Shown one piece after another: positions 46,452 through 56,188 of a DNA stretch of 64,000 nt. The position numbers and the translations under genes are program-made. The stretch covers positions 1 to 64,000 of the forward strand of contig JACRPS010000003.1 in the NCBI GenBank assembly GCA_016223085.1, in the 5' to 3' direction. The stretch is from Chloroflexota bacterium (lineage in GTDB: Bacteria > Chloroflexota > Anaerolineae > Aggregatilineales > Phototrophicaceae). Positions within the stretch are counted from its first letter, which is position 1, and the number at the start of each line of letters is the position of its first letter. The notes below the pieces were generated by a model, which worked only from the letters and a program-made list of their open reading frames with translations, was not told where the DNA came from and searched no databases.

Positions 46452-47261
46452 GTGGACTTCACCATAGACGAACTGATTTCCGTCTGTATCGCGCGGCAGG
46501 TAAACGACGGCGATTTACTGGCGCAGGGCATCAACACGCCGCTGGTGATGGCCGGGTTTATCCTGGCGAAATGCACCCACGCGCCCAACGTCACCTTTTC
46601 GTCGGCCATTGGGCAGGCACTCGGTCATGACTGGGCGCCGCTGGGTGTGGGGCGCATCGAAGACCTGTGGCTGGGCAAGGCGCAGATTCATTTCAGCTTC
46701 GTGACCGGCGCGGCGGATTTGCTGCCGAGTTATGCTACCAAAGAATTCTTCCGCCCAGCACAGGTGGACGCGGCGGGCAATTTTAACAACGTCGCCTTCG
46801 GTAAGGATTACCACCCCCGGATGCGCCTGCCGGGCACGGGCGGCATCCCCGATGTTACGGTGTGGTCAAATCATATCTACCTGTACGTGCCGCGCCACTC
46901 ACGCGTGACGTTTGTTGAGCAGGTGGATTTTGTTAGCGGCCTGGGGCATGTGCCACAACGTCGGCAGGGCGCGGGCGCGCGGTATCTCATCAGCGATCTG
47001 GGACAGTTCGATTGGGAGCATGGCGTCATGCGCTTGGTCAGCTATCACCCCGGCGTGAGCATCGAACACATCCAGAAGAAAACCGGCTTTCCGCTGGATA
47101 TTGCGCCCGACGTTCACGAAACGCCGCCGCCCACGCCGGAAGAAGTCCGCCTGCTGCGCGAGGAGATTGACCCCCTCGGCGTCCGCAGGCTGGAAATGCT
47201 GGGCGGCAGCGCCCGCAAGGACCTGCTGCGCGAGATTCTGGCGAAGGAAAACGCCCTGTAA
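46452..47261 (+). CDS. CoA-transferase beta subunit-like protein (family I, GctB-like)
   Basis: ISVCIARQVNDGDLLAQGINTPLVMAGFILAKCTHAPNVTF...GAGARYLISDLGQFDWE. Confidence 0.7.
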   Translation: MDFTIDELISVCIARQVNDGDLLAQGINTPLVMAGFILAKCTHAPNVTFSSAIGQALGHDWAPLGVGRIEDLWLGKAQIHFSFVTGAADLLPSYATKEFFRPAQVDAAGNFNNVAFGKDYHPRMRLPGTGGIPDVTVWSNHIYLYVPRHSRVTFVEQVDFVSGLGHVPQRRQGAGARYLISDLGQFDWEHGVMRLVSYHPGVSIEHIQKKTGFPLDIAPDVHETPPPTPEEVRLLREEIDPLGVRRLEMLGGSARKDLLREILAKENAL

Positions 47262-48496
47262 TGGCCGACCGCGCCGACGTGGTGATTATCGGGGCGGGCG
47301 CGGCGGGGCTGTTTGCCGGCATCTGGGCCGGGCGAACCAACCCCCAGCGCCGGATTGTGCTGCTCGACGGCGCGCGCCGGCTGGGCGCCAAAATTCTGGT
47401 GGCGGGCGGTGGTCGCTGCAACGTGACGCACGACGTGGTAGACGAAACCGCCTATGCCGGGTCGTCACGCAACGCCATCAAAAAAGTGCTGCGCCGTTTT
47501 GACGTGCCGCAGACGGTCGCTTTTTTCCGCGAACTGGGTGTGGAACTGAAGCGCGAGGAAACCGGCAAGCTGTTCCCCGTAACCGACGACGCCCACACCG
47601 TCCTCGACGCGCTGCTGGCGGCGGTCCGGCAGGTCAACGCTTTCATCCTGCACCCGTACCGCATCGAATCCGTTGAAAAGGTGGACGGCGGTTTTCGCAT
47701 CAGCGGCAAACGCGGCACGATGGAAGCGGCGAACGTCATCCTGGCGACAGGCGGGCGCGCCCTGCCCAAGTCCGGCTCGGATGGTCACGGTTACACGATT
47801 GCCCGTTCGCTCGGCCACAGCATTACGCCGCGAGTGTTCCCGGCGCTGGTGCCGCTGACCCTGCCGCGCGATCACTTCGTCTGCGATCTCAGCGGTGTGA
47901 CCATCCCCGCCACACTGGAAGTCCGAGCCTCATCGGGTAAAAAGCTGGTTGCGTTCACCGATTCGACGCTCTGCACCCACTTTGGCCTGTCCGGGCCGTC
48001 GGTGCTGGACATCAGCCGCTATTACACCGCCGCGAAATTCGATGACCCCGGCGCGACGCTGTTTATCAACTGGCTACCGGACAAAACACCGGAGCAGGTG
48101 GACGCCGATCTGCTGGCGCTGGGGCGAGTCAGCCCGTTTCGTTATCTGCACGCCTTCATGCCGGAACGCCTCGCCCGCGCGTTGTGCGAACAGGCGAGTG
48201 TCGAACCAACCGTGCCCGCCGACCGGCTGACCCGCGAGCAGCGCAAATCGCTGGTTCGCACCATTACCGCGCTGCCGCTGCCGGTCACGGGTGATCGCGG
48301 CTTCACCTACGCCGAGGTCACGGCGGGTGGCGTGCCGCTGTCGGAAATTCACCTGGAGACGATGGAATCCCGCGTCTGCCCGGGTCTGTACCTGTGCGGC
48401 GAAATCTGCGACGTGGACGGGCGCATCGGCGGGTATAATTTTCAATGGGCGTGGTCCAGCGGCTACGTCGCCGGCGTGTCGGTGGGGAGAGAGTAG
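47261..48496 (+). CDS. HI0933/YhiN-like NAD(P)/FAD-dependent oxidoreductase
   Basis: VVIIGAGAAGLFAGIWAGRT; ARRLGAKILVAGGGRCNVTHD; AEVTAGGVPLSEIHLETMESRVCPGLYLCGEICDVDGRIGGYNFQWAWSSGYVAG. Confidence 0.93.
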   Translation: MADRADVVIIGAGAAGLFAGIWAGRTNPQRRIVLLDGARRLGAKILVAGGGRCNVTHDVVDETAYAGSSRNAIKKVLRRFDVPQTVAFFRELGVELKREETGKLFPVTDDAHTVLDALLAAVRQVNAFILHPYRIESVEKVDGGFRISGKRGTMEAANVILATGGRALPKSGSDGHGYTIARSLGHSITPRVFPALVPLTLPRDHFVCDLSGVTIPATLEVRASSGKKLVAFTDSTLCTHFGLSGPSVLDISRYYTAAKFDDPGATLFINWLPDKTPEQVDADLLALGRVSPFRYLHAFMPERLARALCEQASVEPTVPADRLTREQRKSLVRTITALPLPVTGDRGFTYAEVTAGGVPLSEIHLETMESRVCPGLYLCGEICDVDGRIGGYNFQWAWSSGYVAGVSVGRE

Positions 48497-48546
48497 AGAC
48501 ATCGCCTATGCTATAATTGCCATTAAATATTGACACGGGAAAAACC

Positions 48547-48807
48547 ATGCAAAACGTGACATTGACACTGACCAAAGAAGAAGAAATGCTGGTAGCTGCT
48601 TTAGCCCATGAACGAGGATTAACCGCGCCGGCGGATGTCCTGCGGGCACTGCCGCATGATGCTGGGGAAATTTACGATGCGCTGTGGGACAAAACTTTTG
48701 CCGAAACGCAGGATGCGTTGGATAAACTGGCGGATGAAGCGCATGCCGAATTTCTGGCCGGGTTGACCGAAGACTTTGACCCTGACAACGACCCCGATGA
48801 ACCATGA
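48547..48807 (+). CDS. Small antitoxin-like protein
   Basis: MQNVTLTLTKEEEMLVAALAHERGLTAPADVLRALP...; overlaps the downstream RelE-like gene by 4 nt. Confidence 0.5.
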   Translation: MQNVTLTLTKEEEMLVAALAHERGLTAPADVLRALPHDAGEIYDALWDKTFAETQDALDKLADEAHAEFLAGLTEDFDPDNDPDEP

Positions 48808-48995
48808 GATCAAAGCGAACGCGCCGATTCCTCGAATTGCTGCGCGCCCTCCCGGATGACATTAAACGACAGGTTTACACCGCCTACCGGCTCTTCAAGC
48901 GTGACCCGTATCACCCCAGCCTACAATTCAAGCGTGTCAGCCAGCGCAAGCCGCTGTATTCGGTGCGTATTGGTATCATCTCAGGATATATTTGA
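48804..48995 (+). pseudogene. RelE/ParE-like toxin, C-terminally truncated
   Basis: FLELLRALPDDIKRQVYTAYRLFKRDPYHPSLQFKRVSQRKPLYSVRIGI then ISGYI-stop; typical members continue 'YRA(L)...W.G.H..Y'. Confidence 0.6.
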
Positions 48996-49544
48996 GTGCT
49001 GCTTCATCAGAAGCTCTGCGGCAATACGATGGAATTCTTCCCGTTTGGTATTATAGACATCATCCAATGTTTTTCGTTCATCCGCATGGCTCAGTTGTTC
49101 ATCGGTATCAACAAGCCTTCTACTAAGCATGGTCGAAGCAGCAGCACATGCAGCATTTTTCACTGTTTCCGCCGCTGTCCCAGCAGCTTCTCCTGCTGTA
49201 TGTGCGGCATGGCATACTGAATCGACTGCAAACAAAGCAGACCTTTTTTTCACAATGTACATGGTTTCCTCAGAAACAGCCTCTCCTGCCTCCCACACAG
49301 CCTCAATGCGACTCTCAACTTCTTGCCATTGTGCCTGCCCAGCCAGATATTGGTCAATTGCTTTGCCCACAGACCAGGCCGCCTCAATTGCCTTGCGCGG
49401 CATTTCATCTGAGGGGTAATCCATCTCAAAAATATTCAACATGCTCTCTGCATTTGTTATTGCATCATAAATGCAAAGCCGGATTAGGATCAAGCAGTTT
49501 TGTGCGTTTAGCTGCTGACAAACCTCATCCAATGATACATCCAT
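48981..49544 (-). CDS. Alanine-rich helical hypothetical protein (possible immunity-type)
   Basis: 187 aa; HAAHTAGEAAGTAAETVKNAACAAASTM; AT-richer than flanks. Confidence 0.45.
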   Translation of the reverse strand: MDVSLDEVCQQLNAQNCLILIRLCIYDAITNAESMLNIFEMDYPSDEMPRKAIEAAWSVGKAIDQYLAGQAQWQEVESRIEAVWEAGEAVSEETMYIVKKRSALFAVDSVCHAAHTAGEAAGTAAETVKNAACAAASTMLSRRLVDTDEQLSHADERKTLDDVYNTKREEFHRIAAELLMKQHSNIS

Positions 49545-49712
49545 GAATGCCGTTCACCTCTTGAGCCATCAGATTTACGAACCGACACCCGCAGGACTGC
49601 AAAATCTTTTGATTTTGAGCAATGGTCGTAACCATTACAATAGACCCTTCACGGACACCAGCCTCGACATTTGCGCCTTTGACTTTGAAACTAACGACAA
49701 CGCCAGCGCCTT

Positions 49713-51500
49713 TTACTGACTTTCCGCCGTGATCGTCCAGTTCGGCAGCGTATAAAACCGGCTGGCGGGCGAGCCGATAAATCCAAGCTGCACGCCACTG
49801 ACGCGCGGGGACGTGGCATAGGTATACAGGGGGTAATACAGCGGAATCGCAATCGCCCGCTCGATAAAATCGTGCTGGAACTCCCGGTAGTGGACCACCC
49901 GGTTGATGCCGTTCGGGTCGCTGCGGGCACGTTCCAGGTCTTCGCCGATGCGCCGGTCGTTCACGCCGCCGTAGTTCAGCCCGTCGGGATACTGGCCTTC
50001 ATCCCAGAACGGATACACATCCGGGTCGGCGCTGTTGCCCAGCGACAGTTCCACAATCGCCGCGCCAAAATCGCCCGTGTCCAGCCGCCCCTGGTACTGC
50101 TCCGGCCCTGCCGGTTCCACCATGACCGACAATCCAAGCTGCGACCACTGCGCCGCGATTTCCTGCGCCAGGCTGACCAGCGCCGGGTTATCCGGCACCA
50201 GCAGGCCAAAGCTGGCGCCGCCGCTGTCCGCCCCTTCAGTGGTCGCCTCGGCGGTGGCTTCCGGGTTGGGTGTGGGCGTCCGCTGCGGGCGCGTGTTTTC
50301 CAGCAGGGCGCGGGCGGCGCTGGCGTTAGGCGTCGGCCAGGGCAGATCGCTAGTATACGCCCACGAACCGGGGAACAGCGGGCTGTCGGCGCGAATGGCA
50401 ACGTTGGACAGGTAACGCTCGATGATGCCGGTGCGGTCTAGCCCGGTCATCAGCGCCAGCCGGAATCGCTGCTCGCGGAAGAAGCGGGTTGCGTCGTTCT
50501 GCCAGTTGAAGATCAGCACGCCGAGTGTGGGTTCAATCTGGGTGTGCATGTCCAAACCGGTGTTGATGAGCGCCAGCCGTTCTTCCTGGCTGCGTGCCGC
50601 CAGACCATCTGCCTCGCCGCTGCGCAGCGCCGCCAGCGCCGCGTCAAAGCTGTCGTACAGCCGGAAGCGGAAGCGATCAATCGCAAAACCCGCCTGCCCT
50701 TCTGGGCGCTGGCGGTAAACCGGTGCGAGCCGCAGATCAACCGTGTTAATGCCGCTGCCATCGGTTGAACCGAGTGCTTCCAACTGGTACGGCCCGGTGC
50801 CGATGGGAGTCAGATTAAACGGATGGGTGGCAAGCTGGGCGGCGGTCGTACCGCGCAGGGCGTGTTCCGGCAGCAGGCCGATGCGCAGCATGTCGAGGAA
50901 CTGCGCCAGCGGCTGCGTCAGCCGGAAGCGCACCAGATGATCGCCCAACGGCTGGATTTCGACGGTGCGCCAGAAGCGGCCCAGTTCCGCCGGGCCGGGG
51001 AAGTCCGGCGATTGCAGCAGCGATACGGTGAACATCACGTCCGCCGCTGTGAACGGCAGGCCGTCCTGCCACAGCACATTGTCGCGCAGGCGCACCACGT
51101 ATTCCAGTCGGTCGGACGAAATCACCCACTCCTGCGCCAGCGCCGGCACGGGTTCGCCAAACTGGTTCGAGCGCGTCAGCCCCTCAAAGATCAGCGCGGT
51201 GATATCGGCGTCTACCGGGTTCAGCCCGGCCAGCAGCGGATTCAGCCGCTGCACGTTCCCCACCAGCGCCTCGGTGAAGGTGATTACCTCACCACTGCCG
51301 GTTGGGTTGGATAGTACCACCGGCGCGGCTTCCGGCGTAGGCGCTTCAACCGTTACGTCCGGTTCGGCGGTGCGCGCCGCTGTTGGTTCGCTCGTCGGCA
51401 GCACAGCGGGCGCTTCCGGCTGGCGCGAAACCAGGCTGACGAGGAACAGCGCCAGCGCCGTCACCAGAACGGCCAGTTGCCAGCGGAATCCGCGAAACAT
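49713..51500 (-). CDS. Peptide/nickel-type ABC transporter substrate-binding protein (family 5)
   Basis: LNPLLAGLNPVDADITALIFEGLTRSNQFGEPVPALAQEWVISSDRLEYVVRLRDNVLWQDGLPFTAADVMFT. Confidence 0.92.
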   Translation of the reverse strand: MFRGFRWQLAVLVTALALFLVSLVSRQPEAPAVLPTSEPTAARTAEPDVTVEAPTPEAAPVVLSNPTGSGEVITFTEALVGNVQRLNPLLAGLNPVDADITALIFEGLTRSNQFGEPVPALAQEWVISSDRLEYVVRLRDNVLWQDGLPFTAADVMFTVSLLQSPDFPGPAELGRFWRTVEIQPLGDHLVRFRLTQPLAQFLDMLRIGLLPEHALRGTTAAQLATHPFNLTPIGTGPYQLEALGSTDGSGINTVDLRLAPVYRQRPEGQAGFAIDRFRFRLYDSFDAALAALRSGEADGLAARSQEERLALINTGLDMHTQIEPTLGVLIFNWQNDATRFFREQRFRLALMTGLDRTGIIERYLSNVAIRADSPLFPGSWAYTSDLPWPTPNASAARALLENTRPQRTPTPNPEATAEATTEGADSGGASFGLLVPDNPALVSLAQEIAAQWSQLGLSVMVEPAGPEQYQGRLDTGDFGAAIVELSLGNSADPDVYPFWDEGQYPDGLNYGGVNDRRIGEDLERARSDPNGINRVVHYREFQHDFIERAIAIPLYYPLYTYATSPRVSGVQLGFIGSPASRFYTLPNWTITAESQ

Positions 51501-51526
51501 GGGGTAAAAGGGTGTCAGAAGCCGGG

Positions 51527-51754
51527 TTAGCTTCTGAACGCGACCACCGACAGAATCGAAATCGCCAGGAAGGCGATGGACAGGCCGATGGTAATGTTAA
51601 ACAGGGTCTTTTCCAGGCCACGCCGGGTGCGGGCGATACCGCCGGTTTCGCCACCGAGCAGGCTGCCCAGCGCGCCGCCCTTGACCTGAAGCAGAATCAG
51701 AATAATCAGCACCACCGAAATGATAATCGAAGCGATCTGCAACGCTGCCTGCAT
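51527..51754 (-). CDS. secG: Preprotein translocase subunit SecG
   Basis: 75 aa; two TM segments; ILILLQVKGGALGSLLGG. Confidence 0.85.
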   Translation of the reverse strand: MQAALQIASIIISVVLIILILLQVKGGALGSLLGGETGGIARTRRGLEKTLFNITIGLSIAFLAISILSVVAFRS

Positions 51755-51947
51755 GGAAGCAAACTCCTCATTTTTTCAAAGCCTTCGCAGTATAGCATGG
51801 GCAGGGATGATTGCAAAGACGCAACCGCCTCGCCAGCACTGTCAAGCGAACTGGTCACTTTCCCGAAATTCTATTTTGCGTTAATATGGCGCTATGGGTT
51901 ACGTTGTGTCACGATCTCGCTTACAAAAGCATTGAAAGGGGCAGCAT

Positions 51948-52628
51948 ATGCGTTTCCGCTGGTTGTTTGTGGGACTTCTGTTTGCCATGCTCATTTCAGC
52001 CGGGGTGGTACTGGCCGCCGCGCAGCCAGTCGCCTGTCCGGGCGCGCCCGCCCCGCGCCTGACGGTGGGAACCATCGCGCGCCCGGCGCAGGTCTTCAGC
52101 AGCCTGCGGGCGGACGTGGGCAGCGACGTGGTTTTGCGCGTGCTGTACAAAAGCACCGGTGACCAGTTTAAAGTGCTGGAAGGCCCGCTGTGCAGCTTCG
52201 GCCCGCACAACTGGTACAAGGTGGATTACAACGGCACGGTTGGCTACGTAACCGAAGGCCAGGGCAGCACCTACTGGGTCGAGCCGGTGACGACCACGCC
52301 GGCAACCGCCGTCCCGACGCTCACCCCTGTTCCGACCACGCCGCCGACCAATCCGGTGGCCTGCCCCGGCGCGCCCGCCCCACGCCTGAAAGCGGGGACC
52401 ATCGCGCGCCCGGCCCAGGTCTACAGCAGCCTGCGCGCCGCCCTGGACAGCAACGACATTCTGTTTGTTATGTTTAAGGCCAACCGTGACACCTTCACCG
52501 TTCTGGAAGGTCCGGTGTGCGCCAGTGGGCCATACAACTGGTATCGCGTCCGCCACACGACTTCCAACACTGTCGGTTGGGTAACCGAAGGCACGGGCAG
52601 CACTTACTGGGTCGAGCCGATGCCGTAA
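51948..52628 (+). CDS. Secreted protein with two tandem SH3-like repeats
   Basis: Signal peptide; CPGAPAPRLTVGTIARPAQVFSSLRADVGSD... and CPGAPAPRLKAGTIARPAQVYSSLRAALDSND..., each ending GSTYWVEP. Confidence 0.85.
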   Translation: MRFRWLFVGLLFAMLISAGVVLAAAQPVACPGAPAPRLTVGTIARPAQVFSSLRADVGSDVVLRVLYKSTGDQFKVLEGPLCSFGPHNWYKVDYNGTVGYVTEGQGSTYWVEPVTTTPATAVPTLTPVPTTPPTNPVACPGAPAPRLKAGTIARPAQVYSSLRAALDSNDILFVMFKANRDTFTVLEGPVCASGPYNWYRVRHTTSNTVGWVTEGTGSTYWVEPMP

Positions 52629-52652
52629 TCGCTAGCCCATCCTGCATATAGC

Positions 52653-52680
52653 GGTAGGGCGCACGGCTGTACGCCCTACC
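52653..52680. repeat. Palindromic dispersed repeat
   Basis: GGTAGGGCGCACGGCTGTACGCCCTACC. Confidence 0.6.
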
Positions 52681-52774
52681 AGCCAACCTTTGCCAAGCAA
52701 TCGCACCAACAAAAACAGCGGGGATTCAGCCTGAATCCCCGCTGTGCTGTCTACAGCCAAACGCCATTGACGCC

Positions 52775-54016
52775 TTACTGCTGGTTCACGGCGTCCGGCT
52801 GCTGCACGCTGGCTTGCAGCAGGTAATCCAGCGCCGCCTTGAGCTGCGGATCGTTCGGGTCGTCGCGGTTTTCCGGCGTCCATTCCACCACGATATCGGG
52901 TGTGATGCCCTGCTCGTGAATCCAGTGGCCGTTTGGCGTCAGCCAGCGCGCAATCGTCAGCCGCACGCCGCCGCCGTTCACCAGTTCGCGCCAGGTCTGC
53001 ACCGTGCCCTTGCCAAACGTCGTCTCGCCGACAATTTCCGCCCGTTCCCGGTCCTGCAGCGCCCCGGCCACCAGTTCGGACGCGCTGGCGCTGTCTTCGT
53101 CCACCAGCACCACCATCGGCACGCTGACGCCGATGTAGCTGCCATTGGCCTCGAATGTGCGCTGTTCCCCGTTGCCGAAGTCCTCGACCAGAATCGTGCC
53201 ATCCTTAATAAAGGCGCTGGCGATGTCAATCGCGCTCGTCAGCAGCCCGCCGGGATTGCCGCGCAGGTCAAACACCAGCCCGTCCAGCGAATTTACGTCC
53301 AGCGCCTTCAGCGCCTCGTCCAGTTTGGCGCGCGCGTCAGCGCTGAAATCACGCATTTTGATATAACCGATGTTGCCATCCAGCACTTTATATTCAACAT
53401 TCGGCACCACAATTTTGGCGCGTGTGATCGTAAACTCAACCAGTTCTTCTCCCCGGCGCATGGTTAGCTGAACGGTCGTGCCCGCCGGACCGCGCACCTT
53501 CGTCACCAGTTCCATCTGCGTCAGGCCGGCTACGTCCTCGCCATCCACTTTGACAAACACGTCGCCATCCTGAACGCCGGCGGCCTCGGCGGGAGAGCCT
53601 TCCAGCACGCTGGCGATGCGAATCTCTTTGGTTTCTTCGTCGGTTTCCACCAGCGCGCCTATGCCCTCTACCGTGCCGGAGAGATCGGCATTCATCAGCG
53701 GATAGACGCTGGGGTCCATGTAGCCGCTGAACTCGTCGCCCAGCGCTTCAATCATGCCCTGAATCGCACCATCCACCAGCTTGGCAGAGTCAACCGGTTC
53801 AAGGTATTCGGACTGGATGAGGTTATACACCTGCCAGAACGGTTCAAACGCCGCCTCCGCTTCCGGCGGCGCGACGGTATCGCTCTGTGCCTGGCTGATG
53901 GTAAACTGGTTGCCCAGAAAAAAACCGGCGACAAACACGCCCACAATCACAAAGCTGACCTGAAACGGTCGAAAACGCAGCCAGATGCCGCGTAAGGTTG
54001 CCATACGATACTCCAT
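52775..54016 (-). CDS. S41 family carboxy-terminal processing peptidase (CtpA-like, PDZ)
   Basis: IGYIKMRDFS; GLVFDLRGNPGGLLTSAIDIASAF; VVLVDEDSASASELVAGALQD; TFGKGTVQT. Confidence 0.95.
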   Translation of the reverse strand: MEYRMATLRGIWLRFRPFQVSFVIVGVFVAGFFLGNQFTISQAQSDTVAPPEAEAAFEPFWQVYNLIQSEYLEPVDSAKLVDGAIQGMIEALGDEFSGYMDPSVYPLMNADLSGTVEGIGALVETDEETKEIRIASVLEGSPAEAAGVQDGDVFVKVDGEDVAGLTQMELVTKVRGPAGTTVQLTMRRGEELVEFTITRAKIVVPNVEYKVLDGNIGYIKMRDFSADARAKLDEALKALDVNSLDGLVFDLRGNPGGLLTSAIDIASAFIKDGTILVEDFGNGEQRTFEANGSYIGVSVPMVVLVDEDSASASELVAGALQDRERAEIVGETTFGKGTVQTWRELVNGGGVRLTIARWLTPNGHWIHEQGITPDIVVEWTPENRDDPNDPQLKAALDYLLQASVQQPDAVNQQ

Positions 54017-54107
54017 CGCTACTGACTATGTTATGATTATAACGGCTTCCTGAAATTTGTGTTCTAAATCTGTCATGAGAGATGTCACAATTTTGTGTTA
54101 ATGGTTT

Positions 54108-55157
54108 ATGACCAATACCCTGCTCTTCCGCCTCGACCCCGCCGCGCCTGATGCCGCCCTGATCGAACGCGCCGCCGCTGTACTGCATGACGGTGGTCTG
54201 GTCGCCTTCCCCACCGAAACAGTGTACGGCCTGGGCGCCAACGCGACTGATGCCGCTGCCGTCAGCCGCATCTTCGCCGCCAAAGGCCGTCCTGCGTCTG
54301 ACCCGGTGATCGTGCATCTCTACGACCTGGCGCAGTTGGAACAGGTCGCCGCCAACGTTCCGGCGCTGGCCTACGACCTCGCCCGGCGCTTCTGGCCGGG
54401 GCCGCTGACGCTGGTGCTGCGGCGCGCAGCTGTCATTCCACCGAATGTTTCTGCCGGCATGGATACCGTCGCGGTGCGAATGCCCAACCACCCCATTCCG
54501 CTGGCGCTGTTCAGCGCGGCGGCACTCCCCGTCGCCGCGCCTAGCGCCAATCGCTTCGCCCGCCCCAGCGCGACGACGGCGGCGCACGTGCTGGAAGACC
54601 TGGGCGGACGCATAGATGTGGTACTGGACGGCGGCCCGGCGCCTATCGGCCTGGAGTCCACCATCCTCGATCTGACCAAACCCGTGCCGGAAGTGCTGCG
54701 CCCCGGCGGCATCCCGCTGGAAACACTGCGCGAACTTATGCCGGACGTGCGGCTGATCTCGCGCCAGTTGCAGCCGGATGAAGCCGGCATTGAAGCGCCG
54801 GGGATGCTGCTTAAGCATTATTCACCTCACGCCGAAGTGCTGCTGTTCACCCGCGACACGGCAACCGTGATCGCCTGTATGCAGGCCGCCGCGCAGCAGC
54901 GCGCTGAGGCTGGGCAGCGCGTGGGCATCCTCACGCTGGACGCGGAAGCCGCTTATTTTGAACATCTGCCCGCGCTGCTGTTCCGTCTGGGGACTGATCT
55001 GCCGCAGTTTGCCACCAACCTTTTTCGTGGGATGCGTGAACTCGACCGGCAGGCCGCTGACGTGATTCTCGTCCACATGGTCGAGCCGACCGGGTTAGGC
55101 ATCGCCATCAACGACCGCCTGCTGCGTGCCGCCGAAGGCCGCATTATGGAATGCTGA
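54108..55157 (+). CDS. L-threonylcarbamoyladenylate synthase (Sua5/TsaC family)
   Basis: AAAVLHDGGLVAFPTETVYGLGANATDAAAVSRIFAAKGRPASDPVIVHL; APSANRFARPS; C-terminal Sua5 domain. Confidence 0.95.
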   Translation: MTNTLLFRLDPAAPDAALIERAAAVLHDGGLVAFPTETVYGLGANATDAAAVSRIFAAKGRPASDPVIVHLYDLAQLEQVAANVPALAYDLARRFWPGPLTLVLRRAAVIPPNVSAGMDTVAVRMPNHPIPLALFSAAALPVAAPSANRFARPSATTAAHVLEDLGGRIDVVLDGGPAPIGLESTILDLTKPVPEVLRPGGIPLETLRELMPDVRLISRQLQPDEAGIEAPGMLLKHYSPHAEVLLFTRDTATVIACMQAAAQQRAEAGQRVGILTLDAEAAYFEHLPALLFRLGTDLPQFATNLFRGMRELDRQAADVILVHMVEPTGLGIAINDRLLRAAEGRIMEC

Positions 55158-55207
55158 TGCGCTTTGCGCCTTTGCCTCTTGGCGACTTTGCGTTATGCTT
55201 TTTCTTC

Positions 55208-55564
55208 ATGGATCGAAACGAACTTCGCGCTTACTGTCTTTCCAAACCCGCTGCTGTCGAGGATTTTCCCTTCGGCGATGACAGCCCTGCCGTGTTTAAG
55301 GTCATGGGGAAAATGTTTGGCTTGATGCCCAGAGACGGGGCGGTTTATATCAGCCTCAAATGTGATCCCACCTGGGCGGAAATCCTGCGCAGCACCTACC
55401 CCGCCGTCACGCCAGGCTACCATCTCAACAAAAAACACTGGAATAGCATTGCGCTGGATGGCAGCATCCCTGACGACGAAATCCGCGACATGGTTGACCA
55501 TTCCTACGAACTGGTGGTGAAGGCACTGACCAGAGCGCAGCGCGAAGAATTACAGCGGTTGTAA
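55208..55564 (+). CDS. MmcQ/YjbR family DNA-binding protein
   Basis: MDRNELRAYCLSKPAAVEDFPFGDDSPAVFKVMGKMFGLM...LNKKHWNSIALDGSIPDDEIRDMVDHSYELVV; start after TTCTTC. Confidence 0.88.
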   Translation: MDRNELRAYCLSKPAAVEDFPFGDDSPAVFKVMGKMFGLMPRDGAVYISLKCDPTWAEILRSTYPAVTPGYHLNKKHWNSIALDGSIPDDEIRDMVDHSYELVVKALTRAQREELQRL

Positions 55565-55720
55565 TCGCTATCCCTTACGTACAGGATAAAGATTGCAACG
55601 GTCGCTGCCAGCGGTTAAAAAAACGTGTCCAGCATTCAGGCATGGATCGCCCCATGCCAACATAACAGGCTAGCTGTTCTGGAAACCTCTGATGGCGTTA
55701 ACGTTTTTAATTCGGATACC

Positions 55721-55774
55721 GTAGGGGCAGGCCTATGTGCCTGCCCTGGGGCGACCACGCAGGGTCGCCCCTAC
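55721..55774. repeat. Double palindromic intergenic repeat
   Basis: GTAGGGGCAGGCCTATGTGCCTGCCC-TGGGGCGACCACGCAGGGTCGCCCCTAC. Confidence 0.75.
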
Positions 55775-55860
55775 AGGCATATCCGCTTTATTTTTGTTAA
55801 CAGCATAAGAGGTTCAATACGGTTCTTTCAGCCCCTTCAGTGGGCTTGACAATGGACAGC

Positions 55861-55878
55861 CAGCCGTTTAAACGGCTG
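55861..55878. repeat. Perfect 18-bp palindrome
   Basis: CAGCCGTTTAAACGGCTG. Confidence 0.8.
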
Positions 55879-56004
55879 GCGCCATAGACGCAAGGCAAAC
55901 CCCAAGACCGGACAAGCCTTGTAGATTCCCTGGCTGAATTAACTGGGTAAGCCCGCTTCCACCAGGCTGAAGAACATGGCTCACTTCTTTATTCCAGCCA
56001 CCGT

Positions 56005-56053
56005 CCAGGTGGCTTTTTCGTTCAGCCGGACAGCTTTCAGCATCCGGCGCCGC
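56005..56053. repeat. Dispersed 49-bp repeat, copy 2
   Basis: CCAGGTGGCTTTTTCGTTCAGCCGGACAGCTTTCAGCATCCGGCGCCGC. Confidence 0.6.
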
Positions 56054-56099
56054 TGACCGAAACCTTATGGTTAAATGAAAACCGATACCTGGATTTTTC

Positions 56100-56128
56100 G
56101 TAGGGGCGAACCGGCGGTTCGCCCCTCC
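56100..56128. repeat. Palindromic dispersed repeat
   Basis: GTAGGGGCGAACCGGCGGTTCGCCCCTCC. Confidence 0.75.
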
Positions 56129-56188
56129 ATTCGATGAATCGGTTTTCGGTCATCCATTAGCTTGGTACACATGCGGCACGACATACCC

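Noticed and set aside
52022-52620. Internal DNA repeat in the 51948-52628 gene considered as tandem repeat array or CRISPR
   Set aside because: It is a two-fold protein-domain (SH3-like) duplication; no short regularly spaced repeats. No CRISPR array was seen in the window.
55625-55849. 74-aa ORF in the repeat island
   Set aside because: Crosses palindromic repeats and has no protein-like features; probably spurious.
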